DNA of 64,000 nucleotides, taken from Elysia chlorotica. Lineage: Eukaryota > Mollusca > Gastropoda > Plakobranchidae. The stretch spans positions 70,017-134,016 of the forward strand of contig RQTK01000003.1 of NCBI GenBank assembly GCA_003991915.1, written 5' to 3'. The notes under the pieces are model-generated. The model was not told the origin of the DNA and did not search any database. It saw only the letters and a program-made list of their open reading frames with translations. Of this stretch, positions 37,131 through 50,486 are shown in pieces. Within the stretch, counting starts at the first letter, position 1; every line of letters starts with the position of its first letter. Both the position numbers and the translations under genes were made by a program.

Positions 37131-37815
37131 ACCTGGATTTTGCGTATATAAAAATTATGGCTTAGACAAATAAGGCATTTTTTTTCTTCTTTAAACTTTA
37201 ATAAAAAAAAATTCAGTCTGAACATTGTTCAACCGCCTAATAGCAAAGAAATAGGGTGAACAACTGGGAGACCTACGTGCTCTCACTCTTTGATCCCCCC
37301 TCCCCCCAACTCCTCCTTTTCCCACTTACCCACCAACCCACACACACACACAGACAGACAGACACACACACACACACACACTATAAATCGTGTATATGAC
37401 CATAAATACAAAAGGTCACTATGCAACAAAATAAATAAGTATAACTAGTAAACAAAAAGAAATGATAAACAACACCAACAACACAAAATAGCAAAAATTA
37501 CAATATCGCTTAAAAAAAACTTTACAATGGCAAAGCTATGCCACAACACAGTGGCACATTACTCTACTAATATGCGTGATTAATATCAGCCCATTCATCC
37601 CCTCTTTTATAACTGGAGGGTAAAAAAACAAAACAACTGTAGGCTTATCTTACATAAAATTAGCTAATTTATTTATTGAGCGTTGCTTCCCTTTGTCTTA
37701 CTCATTCATTGCCCGTATGGTTGGATCCTTGTGTAACATCATGAGTGGCTGACTATAGTTTTTTTTTATTATGAAAACAACTTATATAACATAAAATATT
37801 TTTGAGATTTATTTC

Positions 37816-37862
<47 letters not shown>

Positions 37863-38889
37863 TCCTTCGTGGGCTAGAAAACGCACAGCATAGCCACACT
37901 AAAATACAGCTCAAACAATAGGCGTGACTCTCAAAACAATGTATATTGTCTAAGCATAGCTGGTTATATCACATGACAGTTTAAATTCACCAGCTCGTGC
38001 CAGTGCGTCGTACTAGGAAGCAAAAACTGCTCACAAGTCGTAAAGTTGACTGTTGTTTTTGCTTTCACGTGCAATGGACGAGCTCTTTGTGAGCAAATAA
38101 TGGGATTTGATATTTTATTCAGTCATTGTTTTTTAATTGTGTAATTAAAGGATTTTGCTTTGAGTACGGAATCGGATTTTGGAAATGCACTAAAGCCGTT
38201 AAATCTAAAGTTGTTTCATTACCATATTCATAATTCTTACATAACAGAAAGGCTACATCATACTTCTAGAAACACTGAATTGCTTACTGTTTAGGTTCAA
38301 GGGTCCATTCAGACGCAGGGGTGACCGAAAATGTGTAGACAATAATACATGGTTACATGATTTACTTCCTTAAAGAAGTTTCGCCTTTATTGCATGACAT
38401 GTTTTCTGTAGTAAAGAAGCCATGTAGCAAGGCGAAACGTCCTTTATGTATTATAATACACGAGTTTGTTTTCTTTATCTTTTAAGTTCAAGTTGTGACT
38501 GTTTTATCATATACAACATATATTTATGTATTCTGTCATTCTTTGTTGTTTTGCAGTATTCCCACTTTTCTCCTCTTTTTTGGGAATTTGTGAACGCTTC
38601 AACAACACAATACTTTACACGCATCCTTTTATTTTTCACAATAGACTTGGGTTTGTATGATAATATATTTTCACAGATAGGAAGAACTACAGTTTTGTAA
38701 TAAGCCTTTGTTTTTTGTTTTATTGTTGTTGTTGTTGTATTTTTTATTACAGAGCCTCATCACTCCACAGTTCCAGTAACTTTCAATAACCTAACAATAT
38801 TTCAATACAAAAATTACAAAAACTAAGAATTAACAAAGTTTGAACGAGCGTGAAAAGTAAAAAGATTAATACTAATTTATATCTGCCCT

Positions 38890-39105
38890 GTTCATGGGAC
38901 AGGAACCAGGTGTTTCTCTTTGATCGTGACCTCAGGTCTCTTGGATGACGTCTCTTGTCTGATGCCTTGTTCAGGCAGATGTGCCCCAGGGAGGCGTGGT
39001 CACGCAATCGTGCCTGTGATAGCAGACTGACGTACCAGGAGACTCGACGTCTACCTTCCCGTGTTTCGTTCCTCCGGAGCTTGTCCGGGGATTGTTTGAG
39101 GCTCA
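38890..39105 (-). other. GC-rich, possibly coding island, unassigned
   Basis: The minus strand is open over about 75 codons (SLKQSPDKLRRNETREGRRR, then LRDHASLGHICLN and KRNTWFLSHEQGRY) and a pyrimidine-rich stretch ending in AG lies just upstream. The plus strand is also open. No family was recognised and no neighbouring exon was found. It could be a lone exon or an old repeat. Confidence 0.25.
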
Positions 39106-39239
39106 TAAAGAAAGAGGGAGAGGGGGGGACTGAGGGAGAGAGAGGAGAAGGAAGATGGCGTTAGAGAGAGAGAGGGGGATAGCGAGGAAGATAGAGAGGA
39201 GGGAAATTGATTAACAGATTTATAGTTTTTGAGATAGTT

Positions 39240-39293
39240 AGATAGACAGTTAGATCGTTGTATAAAATAGTTGAAAAGAGAGAGAGACAGACA

Positions 39294-39337
<44 letters not shown>

Positions 39338-39508
39338 GACAGAGAGAGACAGAGACAGAGAGAGTGAGAGAGATGAAAAGAAAAAAATGAGAGGGATGTT
39401 GATTGAACTGCAGATTTGGATAGACAAGTGAAATGAGAGATACATATTAAATGGTAGGAGCAGAGAAGAAAGAGAGAAAGATAAAGAAAGAAAGTTATGA
39501 AGAGGGAT

Positions 39509-39555
<47 letters not shown>
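39240..39555. repeat. (GA)n microsatellite cluster
   Basis: Several GA and GACA runs, the cleanest at 39512-39552. Confidence 0.85.
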
Positions 39556-39557
<2 letters not shown>

Positions 39558-39991
39558 GATTCATAGAGATAGAAACATAGATCAATAATTATATAGATAA
39601 ATTAGAGGTAGAGAGAGAGATTGAGAAAACGACAGAAAAATAGACAGACAGGAAGTGTGATAAAGGGCGAGGAAGGGAAATGCAGAAAAATAGATAGAAA
39701 GAAAGAGATAGAGGGAGAAGGAGGGAGAGTGCAGAAGAATGGGGAGATGGATATCATTATGCATCCTGTTTTTCGTTCAGACGCAGAACAGAACCTATGT
39801 TTGCAAGCATCGATTAAAAAAAATAAGATTTGATAAAAAAAAAAAGATAAAAATTAATAAGATAAACTTTTATTCATTCACAAGAGAAATTTGAGACAAC
39901 AACAAGAGGAAAAGGGATATAACCATGACAAATTAATGACGCATTAGCATCAATAACTTGCACACTCTCTACCCCTCTCTCTTTCTCTCTT

Positions 39992-40029
<38 letters not shown>

Positions 40030-40256
40030 ACACTTTTTCTTTTTTTTTGTCAAAGCTTTGTGTTACCTATTTCATTTCATATTATATGGACGGATCAAAT
40101 TAAAATCGATGTAGGCAGAAATACAGGTTACAATGTGATTAATGTAGTTCTAGATTGTCTAACAGAGGCAGGAATAAAGGAGTTCTTATTTCTGTCAAAC
40201 ACTGTGATATTAAAAGGAGTTGTGATTTTGACAGAGGTAGCTGTTGTAGTAGTACA

Positions 40257-40267
40257 TGTAGTAGTAG

Positions 40268-40339
<72 letters not shown>

Positions 40340-40340
40340 C

Positions 40341-40371
<31 letters not shown>

Positions 40372-40378
40372 GTTGTTG
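40257..40378. repeat. (AGT)n microsatellite
   Basis: About 38 AGT units with few interruptions, followed by a short TTG run. Confidence 0.95.
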
Positions 40379-41895
40379 TTGTTGTTGTAAAACTTGTTGT
40401 AGTTGGTACCAGTAATCAAAAATACAACTTAATAAAAAAAAATAGTACATGTATTAAAAATGTTTTAATCTCTGTAGACATAAATATATGACAGCTAACA
40501 GTAAACACAAGTATATTATAGTTATATTATTATACTTATTTCCCATACGCTGTGAAAGGAAGTTTTTTTTCTAAATTAATGTAAACAAAAGACACACTCT
40601 TGATGTTTTGAACAATAATAAATCTATATAACCCTTTCTCTCTCAGTATTAAATATTTCGCTTTTTAGTTATTACTAAGCAAAACCTTTTTCCATACGCC
40701 ATGACAATTTTAACAATGTTGATCTCTTTACCTGTTTGTGTATTACTAATACCTTTTGAGCCTTGATTTGATAATCGCCCTATTAAAGCAAAGATTATAT
40801 TATTCGATGATCGAATCAAAAGGACACACAGCCTGGGATACCGTGTTACTTCCTGGTTCCTTGATCTTCCTCAAAGGTTTTGACAGCGGGCTCTTCGGGT
40901 TGGAAAATAACCGCCTACATGCGAACAATGAGACGCGCGCGAAACACGCCAAAATTAAATAATTATGTTTGGATTATTATCTTGGGCCCACACAAAGAGA
41001 AGACCTGAAAGGAATAGTTGTTTATTCATACGCGATATGATTGTAAAATTGTTTGAAGTAAGAAAAAAAAATTCGATTATTATGTTCTATTACCCGAACA
41101 GAGCTAGAGAACTCGATCATTACATTATTTTAATTAGATCTAGGGGTCAAGGAAAGCTGATCAAGATAACTACTAAATAAATTGGATATTTTGTTTATTA
41201 TATAATGATGTTGGGTGAGTTTACTTGTTATAACTATAGTGGTCGTGTACAGTGATATGATCTTTTGCTCTTTCCTAACAAAAAAATAGGCGCATGACTA
41301 ATGCTGGTTAAATAACGCTCTGACAAATTTATATAGTTCTTCATTCAATTTTGGTTTACACAATAGTGCCTTTTTCTAGAGTCCAACCATATGGAATTCA
41401 CCTAATAAGAAATTTAGAGACACAGGCAGAATAAATAGTCCTAAAAATCATGTACAACATTTTGAAAAGCGTATATAATATCAATATTTTTAAAACGAAT
41501 ATATTGTAAATCTATTTTTATACTAACTTTTGTTTTATTGGTCTTTGCTTTGAAAACTGCAACTACAGATGGCCATAATGACAAACAACAAAACAAACAA
41601 CAAAACAAGATAAATAAAAAACAAAATAAAAGCAAGAACAAAAAGACGAAAACAAAACTATGTCAGATATCAAATGATAAAAACAAAACAAAACATCAGT
41701 GCAAGTTGTGAAAACTCACACGAGCAAAAACTGTTTTTTGTTTTTGTTTATTTTTTGCCCATAACAGCTCCAAAGTTATTTTACGTCACAATATGTTTAC
41801 TTGGTTTATTAGAGCTTGAATGCATGATGGATGCAGCTCCCCCCACCCCCTCCCTGAAAAAATCCCACAAAAACAGCAACAACAAAAACAACAAA

Positions 41896-41928
<33 letters not shown>

Positions 41929-42021
41929 TCCCAGATGACACTGTATCAGCAGGTTTTGCCTCGTAAGCTTTATGCACCCAGCTCAAATCAGCTCTATTCA
42001 ATGGGACGAACTAAAACAAGG

Positions 42022-42270
42022 GATAGAGCAATGGTCTTTCAATCAGAAGAACCCTGGTTTGAACTCATAACTAGTCACAGTTTTTATACTCGTTCGATTT
42101 TGTCCTCTACAGTTAGGGTCGGTGTCAGTAACGTTTACTGTAACCTCCATGGGCAAGTGTTATGGTATCCAGGCAGTGCTTCTGTCTGTCAGCACGTAAA
42201 ATTGTCAGAAGTTATTCTTAACAACCGTCTACAATAATAGCCTGTATAGTTCTTAAGTTCGACGCTAAAA
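42022..42270 (+). repeat. Diverged SINE copy
   Basis: The head has GATAGAGCAATGGTCTTTCA and a B-box-like TGGTTTGAAC; the body has GGGTCGGTGTCAGTAA, GTAAAATTGTCAGAAG and AATAGCCTGTATAGT. Confidence 0.6.
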
Positions 42271-43027
42271 ACCCCCCCAAAACTAAAAGCATGCTCTGCA
42301 CAAAAGGTAGGGCCTAATTACAGGGTTTACGCTGTCATTACAAGTAGCAGCCGCCAATTTGTTCCGCTACTCTAGAGTACACAAATATGAGACTTGATAA
42401 TTTCCTGCGATTATTGCAAGTGCAAATAAAGACTCCTGCCAACCCGACTCACCATCATCAAGTTGTGCATTTAGTAGCTTTAAAGAGTAAGATATGTTTA
42501 CGCGAAAAGATACGTTAAGATAGAGGAATATAAGATAAGATAACTTATACTGATCCACAAGGATAACTTTATGTAAATATATCAGTAACTACATCAATCT
42601 TGACATCTTCACATTGACATGCAAAACATGACAAAAAAAAATGCATAAGAGTTAACAACTTGCTCACACTCTCTTTCCCTATTTCTCTGACTCTCTGTCG
42701 CTTTTTTCGCACAATGTTTGGCAGATCTGTGTTAACTAGTGCATGACTGAAACATCTACAAAATCATCATCATCACCACCTGCAGTATGCATGAATAGGC
42801 TCAGCCTGGCTTTATGTATTGACTGCATTTATGAGTCTGGCAGGGTTTTGATTTTATGTCACTGCTTAGCTAGCTGCAAGCTCAAAATGCAATGGATAGG
42901 AACAGTAAACCTATAATTAGTTTGTCGATGTCTCTTAGCAGTCTTTTTTCTTTTCGATAATTATGTGTTTGTATGGTTAGCTGGTTGTATGTCTGTCCTC
43001 AGGTTCGTCTCTGTCTCTCTGTTTCTT

Positions 43028-43069
<42 letters not shown>

Positions 43070-43642
43070 CCCCCTCTCTCTATCTCTCTCTCTATGTCAC
43101 TCTATTAGTGTATCCCAACACTTTCCGTACCACTTCCATTTCGTTCGATCTCGATTTCGTCTTTTGCTTCTCTCTTCCTTCAGTCAATCTTTCTATCTCC
43201 GAAATGCACATTCTCATACCCGTTTTCTCTTTCTCTTTCTCTCTCTCTCTATCTCTCTCTGAATCTCTCTCTCTCTATCTCTCTCTCTGTCTGTATGTGT
43301 CTGTCTTTCTGTCTATCTCTTTCTATAGCTATGTCTCTATAAATTATATCTATCTCCCTCTATCTTTCACTCTCAAACATGTCATCTCCCCCTCTTCTCC
43401 TCTGTTATACTCCTCTTTCTCATACACTCATTAAATTTAAGGTTTCTGTCGGATGGCAATGGAAAAATTGACATTTTGCAAAATTACCCCGAATAATAAC
43501 CTAAGATAATGGTGATAATTGTGTGCACTCCTCCATGTCTGAATTTCTCTAGATGCACTAAAACCTATTTTATATGGCCTTGAGCAAAAGACCTTGGAAA
43601 AATTGTAAGTGTATGACGTGGGTTAAAGTTAAATGTGTCTCG

Positions 43643-43866
43643 TTAAGGCCAGAGCTAGACTGCCGCTGGCGAGTGGGTTAGGGTTAGGTTAGGGTTAGGG
43701 TTAGGGTTAGGACTAGGGTTAGGGTTAGGACTAGGACTTGTTCTTTATGAAACCTTCTTTTATTTATTCGCGTAGTCAGACCGAACTTTAAAAAAAACAC
43801 AATATGGTTTCACACGGAAACCACAGCCCCACCCCAGCCACCAGCGGCAGTTTGACTCTGACCTAA
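43643..43866. mobile_element. Miniature element with internal telomere-like array
   Basis: The left end (TTAAGGCCAGAGCTAGACTG, CCGCTGGC) and the reverse complement of the right end (TTAGGTCAGAGTCAAACTGC, CGCTGGTGGCTGGGG) are imperfect inverted repeats of about 30-35 bp. The TTAGGG array lies right inside the left arm. A TTAA at the left border suggests a TTAA-targeting superfamily, but the right border lacks a perfect copy. No coding sequence is present. Confidence 0.6.
43674..43735. repeat. Interstitial telomere-like (TTAGGG)n array
   Basis: About ten TTAGGG or near units with GGACTAGGG variants. TTAGGG is the usual animal telomere repeat, including molluscs. Confidence 0.9.
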
Positions 43867-44989
43867 CAAAGAAACGAAATTGGCCGTAAAAACTGAAATA
43901 CAGCTAGAGCAGCCGCACGCACTTTTTTGGTTTGTAAATCACTTAGAAGCATTTATAGTGAGTTTGCGTATTTATGGCAATTTAGCACAGTACAGTCTGA
44001 GTGATATGTACATGTATAATTGTGCTTACCTAATGTTATTGATCGTTATCGGTAATTAATTAGCCCATTACACCGCAATGCTCTATGAATATCAACTATA
44101 GAGCAGACTCGATTGTTTTTTTGTTTGTTTGTTTTTTTTGTGTGTGTGCGCTACTTTTTTCGAGTATTAACACTGCTTACGCTTCATTTTTTACTGGAGA
44201 GAACTGAGAGGCAAAATCAACAACTAAGAAACCCACTCAAGGTTGCTAGCAGGCAATTTATATTATTATGTCGCTTAATGTGTTAAGGTGATGTATGTTG
44301 TTTTTTTTGAAATTCGTTAAACAAAATAATAACAACAAAAAGTAAAACCAGGCGTTATGCAAAAATAAAAAGATTTTAAAAACTAAAAAAAAAAAACAAC
44401 TAAAGGGTGTGAGAAAGAGGTCGAACCCATTATGGTGACATCATCAGGGGAGCATAATTATTCAATTACAAATTTCTCGTTATGAAGTTGGAGATATTTT
44501 TTCAGTGACATCTAATTTTTCTTTAAAAAATCTACGGTTCGAATTCGAAAGATCTTTTAAGTCAAATGACCAATTTTTTCGTTCCCTTTAGTTGTACATT
44601 GTTCATGTATTCTTATTACATCTGAGATTCCGATATTTTTGCATTTTTGATGATTTTGATTATGTTTGTTTGAAACTTTATTGTAACTGAAGTCTCTGAT
44701 AATTCTGTGTGTCCAGATCTTGCATATAACCCTACACTTTAATGACCTGAAAAATGTTATAGTACCTTTTTGTCATAAGATCTGTGATGTGGAATGATGT
44801 AATTGTGTTGGCAACTTTAATCGCGAACTAAAAAATAAGTTTCAGTACACTCTGATAATAGGCCTACTATGCTAATACAGTATCATCTGGACAAAAAAAA
44901 CCTCTCTTATTTTACCCTATTTCAGACTAGTATGTCAAGCACTAGTCTTATTGAGGGATAATTAAAGAGTGATCACGATTGCTCGAGTA

Positions 44990-45090
44990 AAGTAAGGCTC
45001 TAACCGAGGCTTGCAAAATTAGCAGACAAAGCCACCGAAGTAGACAACAAATTACATTTAGAGTTCTTGTTCACTCCAATCATATCGATG
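44990..45090. repeat. Copy of a dispersed GTCACCGAAGTAGACAA repeat
   Basis: The sequence GCAGACAAAGCCACCGAAGT followed by AGACAACAAATTACATTTAG has relatives near 2240-2330 (inverted), 48380-48480 and 49340-49450, and a looser one at 17145-17200. Ends and class are undefined. Confidence 0.45.
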
Positions 45091-45423
45091 ACTTGGCATG
45101 TTCTTATGATAGCCTTGGCTACAACAAGCGTTTTAAATAAAGTTACTGACACATGTGATTATTTCAGTTATGTACTTTTCTTTGAATTATCCATGTAAGA
45201 CTTAAGTGACATGCAGTTAGTAGTATAACGAATTACAAAATGAATGTTTCGGGTTTTCTTTTTCATTTTTCGGAATCTTTTACCAATGCAGAAAACGTTA
45301 CACGTACACTATCCTAATGATGAAATACTTGCAAACACAATACACAAGAATAATAAAATTTAAGTTTAAAAATGGGGATGACACATCAAGTTAGTTTATT
45401 CGCTATTCGTCCTGTTTGTGATT

Positions 45424-45662
45424 GTTGATTAACGTCCAACGCCAGCACTACATAGGCTATATTGTAGATAGGCCTCATAAATTGCGACTGAAAAATGTAC
45501 ATGCTGCCACACAGGAGTCAGGGCAGACCTTTACTGCTATCTCAATCGGTCACACTACGCGAATACGTAGGGGACGAAATTGGGCAAATTCATTTTTGAC
45601 CACTCGTGAAATTGGAACCGCGAAACTTCCAATCTGGAGACCAACGCTCTACCGCTTGAGGC
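45424..45662 (-). repeat. SINE copy with type-2 head
   Basis: The reverse complement begins CAAGCGGTAGAGCGTTGGTC, TCCAGATTGGAAG and GCGGTTCCAATTTC (degenerate B box), then the shared body through CAATATAGCCTATGTAGTGC and TTGGACGTTAA. Confidence 0.65.
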
Positions 45663-46558
45663 AGTTTAAACCCCGTTTATTGTCCCTGCATCACGGTTAT
45701 GGCAGTGGTGTCAAAATAATGGTGTAGCTTAGGATGAGAACAGTGCAATAAACATTGCCCGTCACATGCGATACGCGATGGATTTACTTGATTAAATATG
45801 CAAAATTCAACTTTCTTTTATTGTCCTTAAACAATGACTTCTTTTGGTTTATACAGTAACATTTACAATAATGTCATAAAATACAATTTTTAGTATAACT
45901 ATGTTAAAGTTCACAGCGACAAACTTCAACATTATTTTCTCTTACAATGGAATCGAACTATGACTGCTTACTATTATGTGAATCAGCTGTGCAAGATTGA
46001 AACAGATAACTATTTATATAGATTTTTTTTTCTTTGTCGTTAAGCCCCTGAATTGAAAAGAAGTGTAAAATAAAACAGAATTTTTTTTCAGGCATGAGTT
46101 AAGAAATTTACTTAGTAAATCCAAGCTCCAATATTTAACTAGAATACAAAATCAGACGAAACAAATCGTTCTCATGTAATAAACTATAAAATTCTCAAAT
46201 CTAAAACCCTTTTGGGCCGTCCAAAAAAAGCAAACAAACAACAAACAACAGCCAAAGCAAACACAAAATCAGACGAACAAAACTTTCTTAAATTTTTATT
46301 TCACGCAACAAGTATAAAAATGTAATCTAAAGTGCAATCTAGCCATGTAGTCATAGTTCTACGTGTGTGATATAACGTTATCAAAATAATCTCTGATTTT
46401 CTCTGATTTTCTCTAATTTTCCTTTAACATTACAAGACGAGTAAAACAATTCGAAGTTTTAATCAAGCCCTGTCTTTTGGTTCTACCTGTAGTATATCAA
46501 GATCATAATTAATTTTTCTCTATGAACACCAAAGTGTGTACATTGTTATTCTGCGAGT

Positions 46559-46560
<2 letters not shown>

Positions 46561-46601
<41 letters not shown>
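46561..46601. repeat. (CT)n microsatellite
   Basis: About 20 CT units. Confidence 0.9.
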
Positions 46602-46604
<3 letters not shown>

Positions 46605-47110
46605 AATTATAATTTTGTTGATGTGAAAACTGCGCCTCTATAGTAATTAGGATACGGCCTACACAAATGAGCAGGAGAAGGGACGCAACCAATTAAAGTC
46701 AGTTCCCCAAACGTGCCACCTTAATTTTCTTCATAACTGCTGGTTCGTTAAGTCTTCTCTCTAATTAGATCTTGCGAGAAATCCGTAGTAAATTAATGAA
46801 GGGAATGATCACGTTTTCGAGGTGTTGGTCAACATCATTATCTGTGTTTACTGCCTCTGCTTAACACCTGGTCTTGATGTGTTAAATTATTTGACCTGGG
46901 AGAAGGAATGGGAGAGATAACTGTATGAAACAAAGCAGGTTGCTGACAAGAAAATACTGTTGATCAAAACGACGGGTGCAATTTGCACTTTTGGACCCAG
47001 TAAGTTCCCACTATCAACCCGTAAGCAAAGGACGCTTCTTTAATGTGACTGTTCTTGACCTTCTCAAGTTACGGATACTCCATGTACCTCAAAAGCTCTG
47101 CATTAAAGAT
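46602..47110. promoter_or_regulatory. Unique non-repetitive segment with many TAAT motifs
   Basis: About 500 bp of unique, balanced-composition sequence with no open frame carries several TAATTA/CAATTA-type sites (46604, 46640, 46690, 46722, 46760, 46790). It stands out among repeat-dense flanks. A distal enhancer or conserved non-coding element is possible; this is inference only. Confidence 0.2.
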
Positions 47111-47140
47111 AAGCAAAGATCATAAAGAGGTGATGGGTCG

Positions 47141-47485
<345 letters not shown>

Positions 47486-47943
47486 AAAATAAAAGTAGTA
47501 GAACAGGAAGAGAAGGGAGAAATTTTGAGAAGACAAGAATCAGACAATAAAACAAATGACCATTTGGAACAAAGAGAACAAAAATTAAAAACCCAATCAT
47601 TAGCACCAGATCGCACATCACTACAACGATGCATATGTATTACTTATCTGAATCGTATTGAACTGTATTTACCTGGTAAATGTACTGATCGCCATAGATC
47701 TAACTGTCCAGGTATGTAATGTAATCAACGCTGACCCCATAACTTACCCGCGGCGATTGTTGACTCTGACCGTTAGATGAAAACATTGTCGCTAACAAAA
47801 TCCCAATGCCCTCTCTGGCCCAAAACTAGGCCGTCCACTGAAGGGTCAAGATGTTCGGGTGTTCACAGGTTGTAAACATCATGTTTACGTCGGATTTGGC
47901 TTTCATTACCCCGACTTCTAAATTAATAATGGGCGAGGCATCC

Positions 47944-48235
47944 AAAAATAGTAGGCATTGTCACCGAAATAATACTACAAACAAAACAACAAACGTTTTC
48001 ATTAACCAAAGTGATCTATATCATTAAAACATTAGGCATAATTAACGACAGTTTATATTCGAAATCTAGTAGGCTTGTATGACGAACGAAAAATAGTAGG
48101 CTTTGTCACCTAAATAATACTACAAACAAAACAACAAACGTTTTCATTAACCAAAGTAATCTATATCATTAAAACATTAGGCATAATTAACGACAGTTTA
48201 TATTCCAAGTCGAGTAGGCTTGAATGACGAACGAA
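47944..48235. repeat. Tandem duplication, 144-bp unit
   Basis: Two head-to-tail copies with few differences share CAAACGTTTTCATTAACCAA, CATTAGGCATAATTAACGAC and TGACGAACGA. Confidence 0.85.
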
Positions 48236-48486
48236 AATATTTTCTGTGTATTATTATGCCTTAGCTAGGATATTTATTTAAAATAAATGGATTACTATTA
48301 CCCTTGTTAAGCAAAAATCAATTTATTCTCATGAGTCTATTCAGTGACTTTGCGGTTTTTTTTGGTAGCCTCACTAACGGGAGTTTGACCAAGACTTCCA
48401 AAAATACCCGACAACGTCACCGAAGTAAACAAGCATCATAATAATGACATTCGTATTTTACAGTCGTAGTAAACTTTATAAGACAC

Positions 48487-48487
<1 letters not shown>

Positions 48488-48565
<78 letters not shown>

Positions 48566-48806
48566 GAGTTGGTTTAACGTCCAACATCCGCACTATATAG
48601 GCTATATTGTGAACGGGCCCCAAGACTGATGTCTGACAATTTTATGTGCTGCCACACACGAGACAGGTCGGGGATGCCATGACTCCTGTCTCAGCCTAGC
48701 CGGTCACATTATACTGACACCGACCCAACCTGTAGGGAGCGAAATCACCATGGCTCGAATCCGGACCTTTTGCTTCGGAACCCGATGTTCTACCCTAGGG
48801 CCACCA
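48488..48806 (-). repeat. Near full-length SINE with (AAC)n tail
   Basis: The SINE (48564-48806) is the reverse complement of the consensus and has a complete type-1 head (B box GGATTCGAGCC). Its 3' end TTGGACGTTAAACCAACTCA runs straight into about 26 AAC units, so the TTG microsatellite is the SINE's tail. Confidence 0.8.
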
Positions 48807-48891
48807 CACAATATTAGACACAATATTAGGTCAGTTTGGATGGTTGTTGAGTAGGCTGTTTGGTTTCTTTGTCTTGTTTTGTTGCCTTGCG

Positions 48892-49298
48892 ACGAATGTC
48901 AGCATTATATAGGCTATATTGTGGACGGGTCTCAAGACTAACGTCTGACTAACGCATGACAATTTTACGTGCTGCCACACAGAGACTGTGTGGAGATACC
49001 ATGACCAATTTTTTAGCCGGCCTCATTATACTGACACCAAAAAGGGGGGGGGGGGGGGCGCGCTGTGGCCTTGGGGTAGAACAATTGCTTCCGACGCAAA
49101 AGGTCCGGGTTCGAGCTCCCTACTGGTTGGGTCGGTGTCAGTTTAATGTGACCGACTGAGACAGGGGTCATGGTATCCCCAGGCTGTCTCGCGTGTGGCA
49201 GCAGATAAAATTGTCAGATGAAAGTCTTGGGGCCCGTCCACAATATAGCCCATATAGTGCTGATATTGGACGTTAAACCAACTCAATAACATCAACAT
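48892..49298. repeat. Head-to-head pair of SINEs
   Basis: A minus-strand body-only copy (48892-49038) and a plus-strand near-complete copy (49055-49298; A-box-like 49065-49078, B box about 49107-49119) face each other across a G run of about 15. The plus copy is one of the least diverged in the window. Confidence 0.75.
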
Positions 49299-49543
49299 TA
49301 TATACTGACACCAACTTGTCCCGTATTCTAATGGGAGATTGGCATTCACTTCCCAAAATACCAGGAATACCAAGTGAACGAAGTAGACAAACATCATATT
49401 ATGATTCATAATAATCAAGGACGCATTAAATTTTTAGAGTCGTACTTAACTTTATTATTTGACTACCAGACACAATAATTGGGGCTTAAGACGCTTTTGT
49501 CTTGTTGTTTGTTGGGATTGTTTATTTTGTTTTGTTTGTTTTT

Positions 49544-50026
49544 TTACCCGATGGCTGAAAATATAGAGAGTGGTTTTCGCAAAAGCTTAGATGTTAGCTT
49601 TGAGTACGCTTTAGTTTTTATATCTATTTTTAGACAAGCATTTTGCTGCGAAGTTTTTGTCATGTGCGGGAAACATATATCAAGTAAGCTTATTTCATTT
49701 TCAGATTTGCACATGACTATGTCATGGGAAGCATCTGTTATGTTTCCAGCCTTTAGATCCTCCATGTACAGGTGTGATCTTACAGCGTCAAGATACATGT
49801 ATTAAAAAGAAAGTTTATTTTTGTGAATCCCGTGTAGTCTAAAATCACACAATACACACCATGTTTCAAACTGCTTTATAGTTTTAAGAGCTGTACTATG
49901 CCTCTTTCTATTTTGGCTCTTAATCAAATTAGATCTATGTCTTGTCGTTTTACACCAAGCTTTGCTATGACTATGAGATTCGGTTTCAATTGATCTTCTA
50001 AACCATGCACTGGTATAAAAAATCAA
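49544..50026 (-). other. Pair of adjacent minus-strand open frames, unassigned
   Basis: Frames at 49802-50026 (SNLIKSQNRKRHSTALKTIK, FETWCVLCDF) and 49544-49798 (YLDAVRSHLYMEDLKAGNI, HDIVMCKSENEISLLDICF) have natural amino-acid composition and are not microsatellite-derived. No family was recognised. They may be an eroded mobile-element gene or chance. Confidence 0.2.
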
Positions 50027-50397
50027 TTATTGATTGCTATAAAAGTTTTCAGTAAAGGGTATGGCATGTATGTGTAGCCTACTGAAGCATATGATAGATT
50101 TATATCACTTCGATAATGGCTGATTGAATAATGTATTCAAGCTTCATTGAGATCACCCACCACGAAATCAAGAGAGCCAGCTAAATCTAGATTTAAATAG
50201 TCACCTCAGTTGTAAAATGTTCTATCTAATTTCCAAAATACTTTAAATCTTTTGAGATAAGACATTATAAAGTTAAGGTAATAAAATCCATTTTTGCGCA
50301 GTTTCAACAGTCATAAAATCTGACATCACTTTTCGTGTTAATGATACCATTTTTATAAAAGGTGTTCTCTGTTTCCCATTCTCCTTTTCTCTCTATT

Positions 50398-50401
<4 letters not shown>

Positions 50402-50486
<85 letters not shown>

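Noticed and set aside
41898-41928. (CA)n as a Z-DNA regulatory element
   Set aside because: A short common dinucleotide run with nothing else nearby to support a role.
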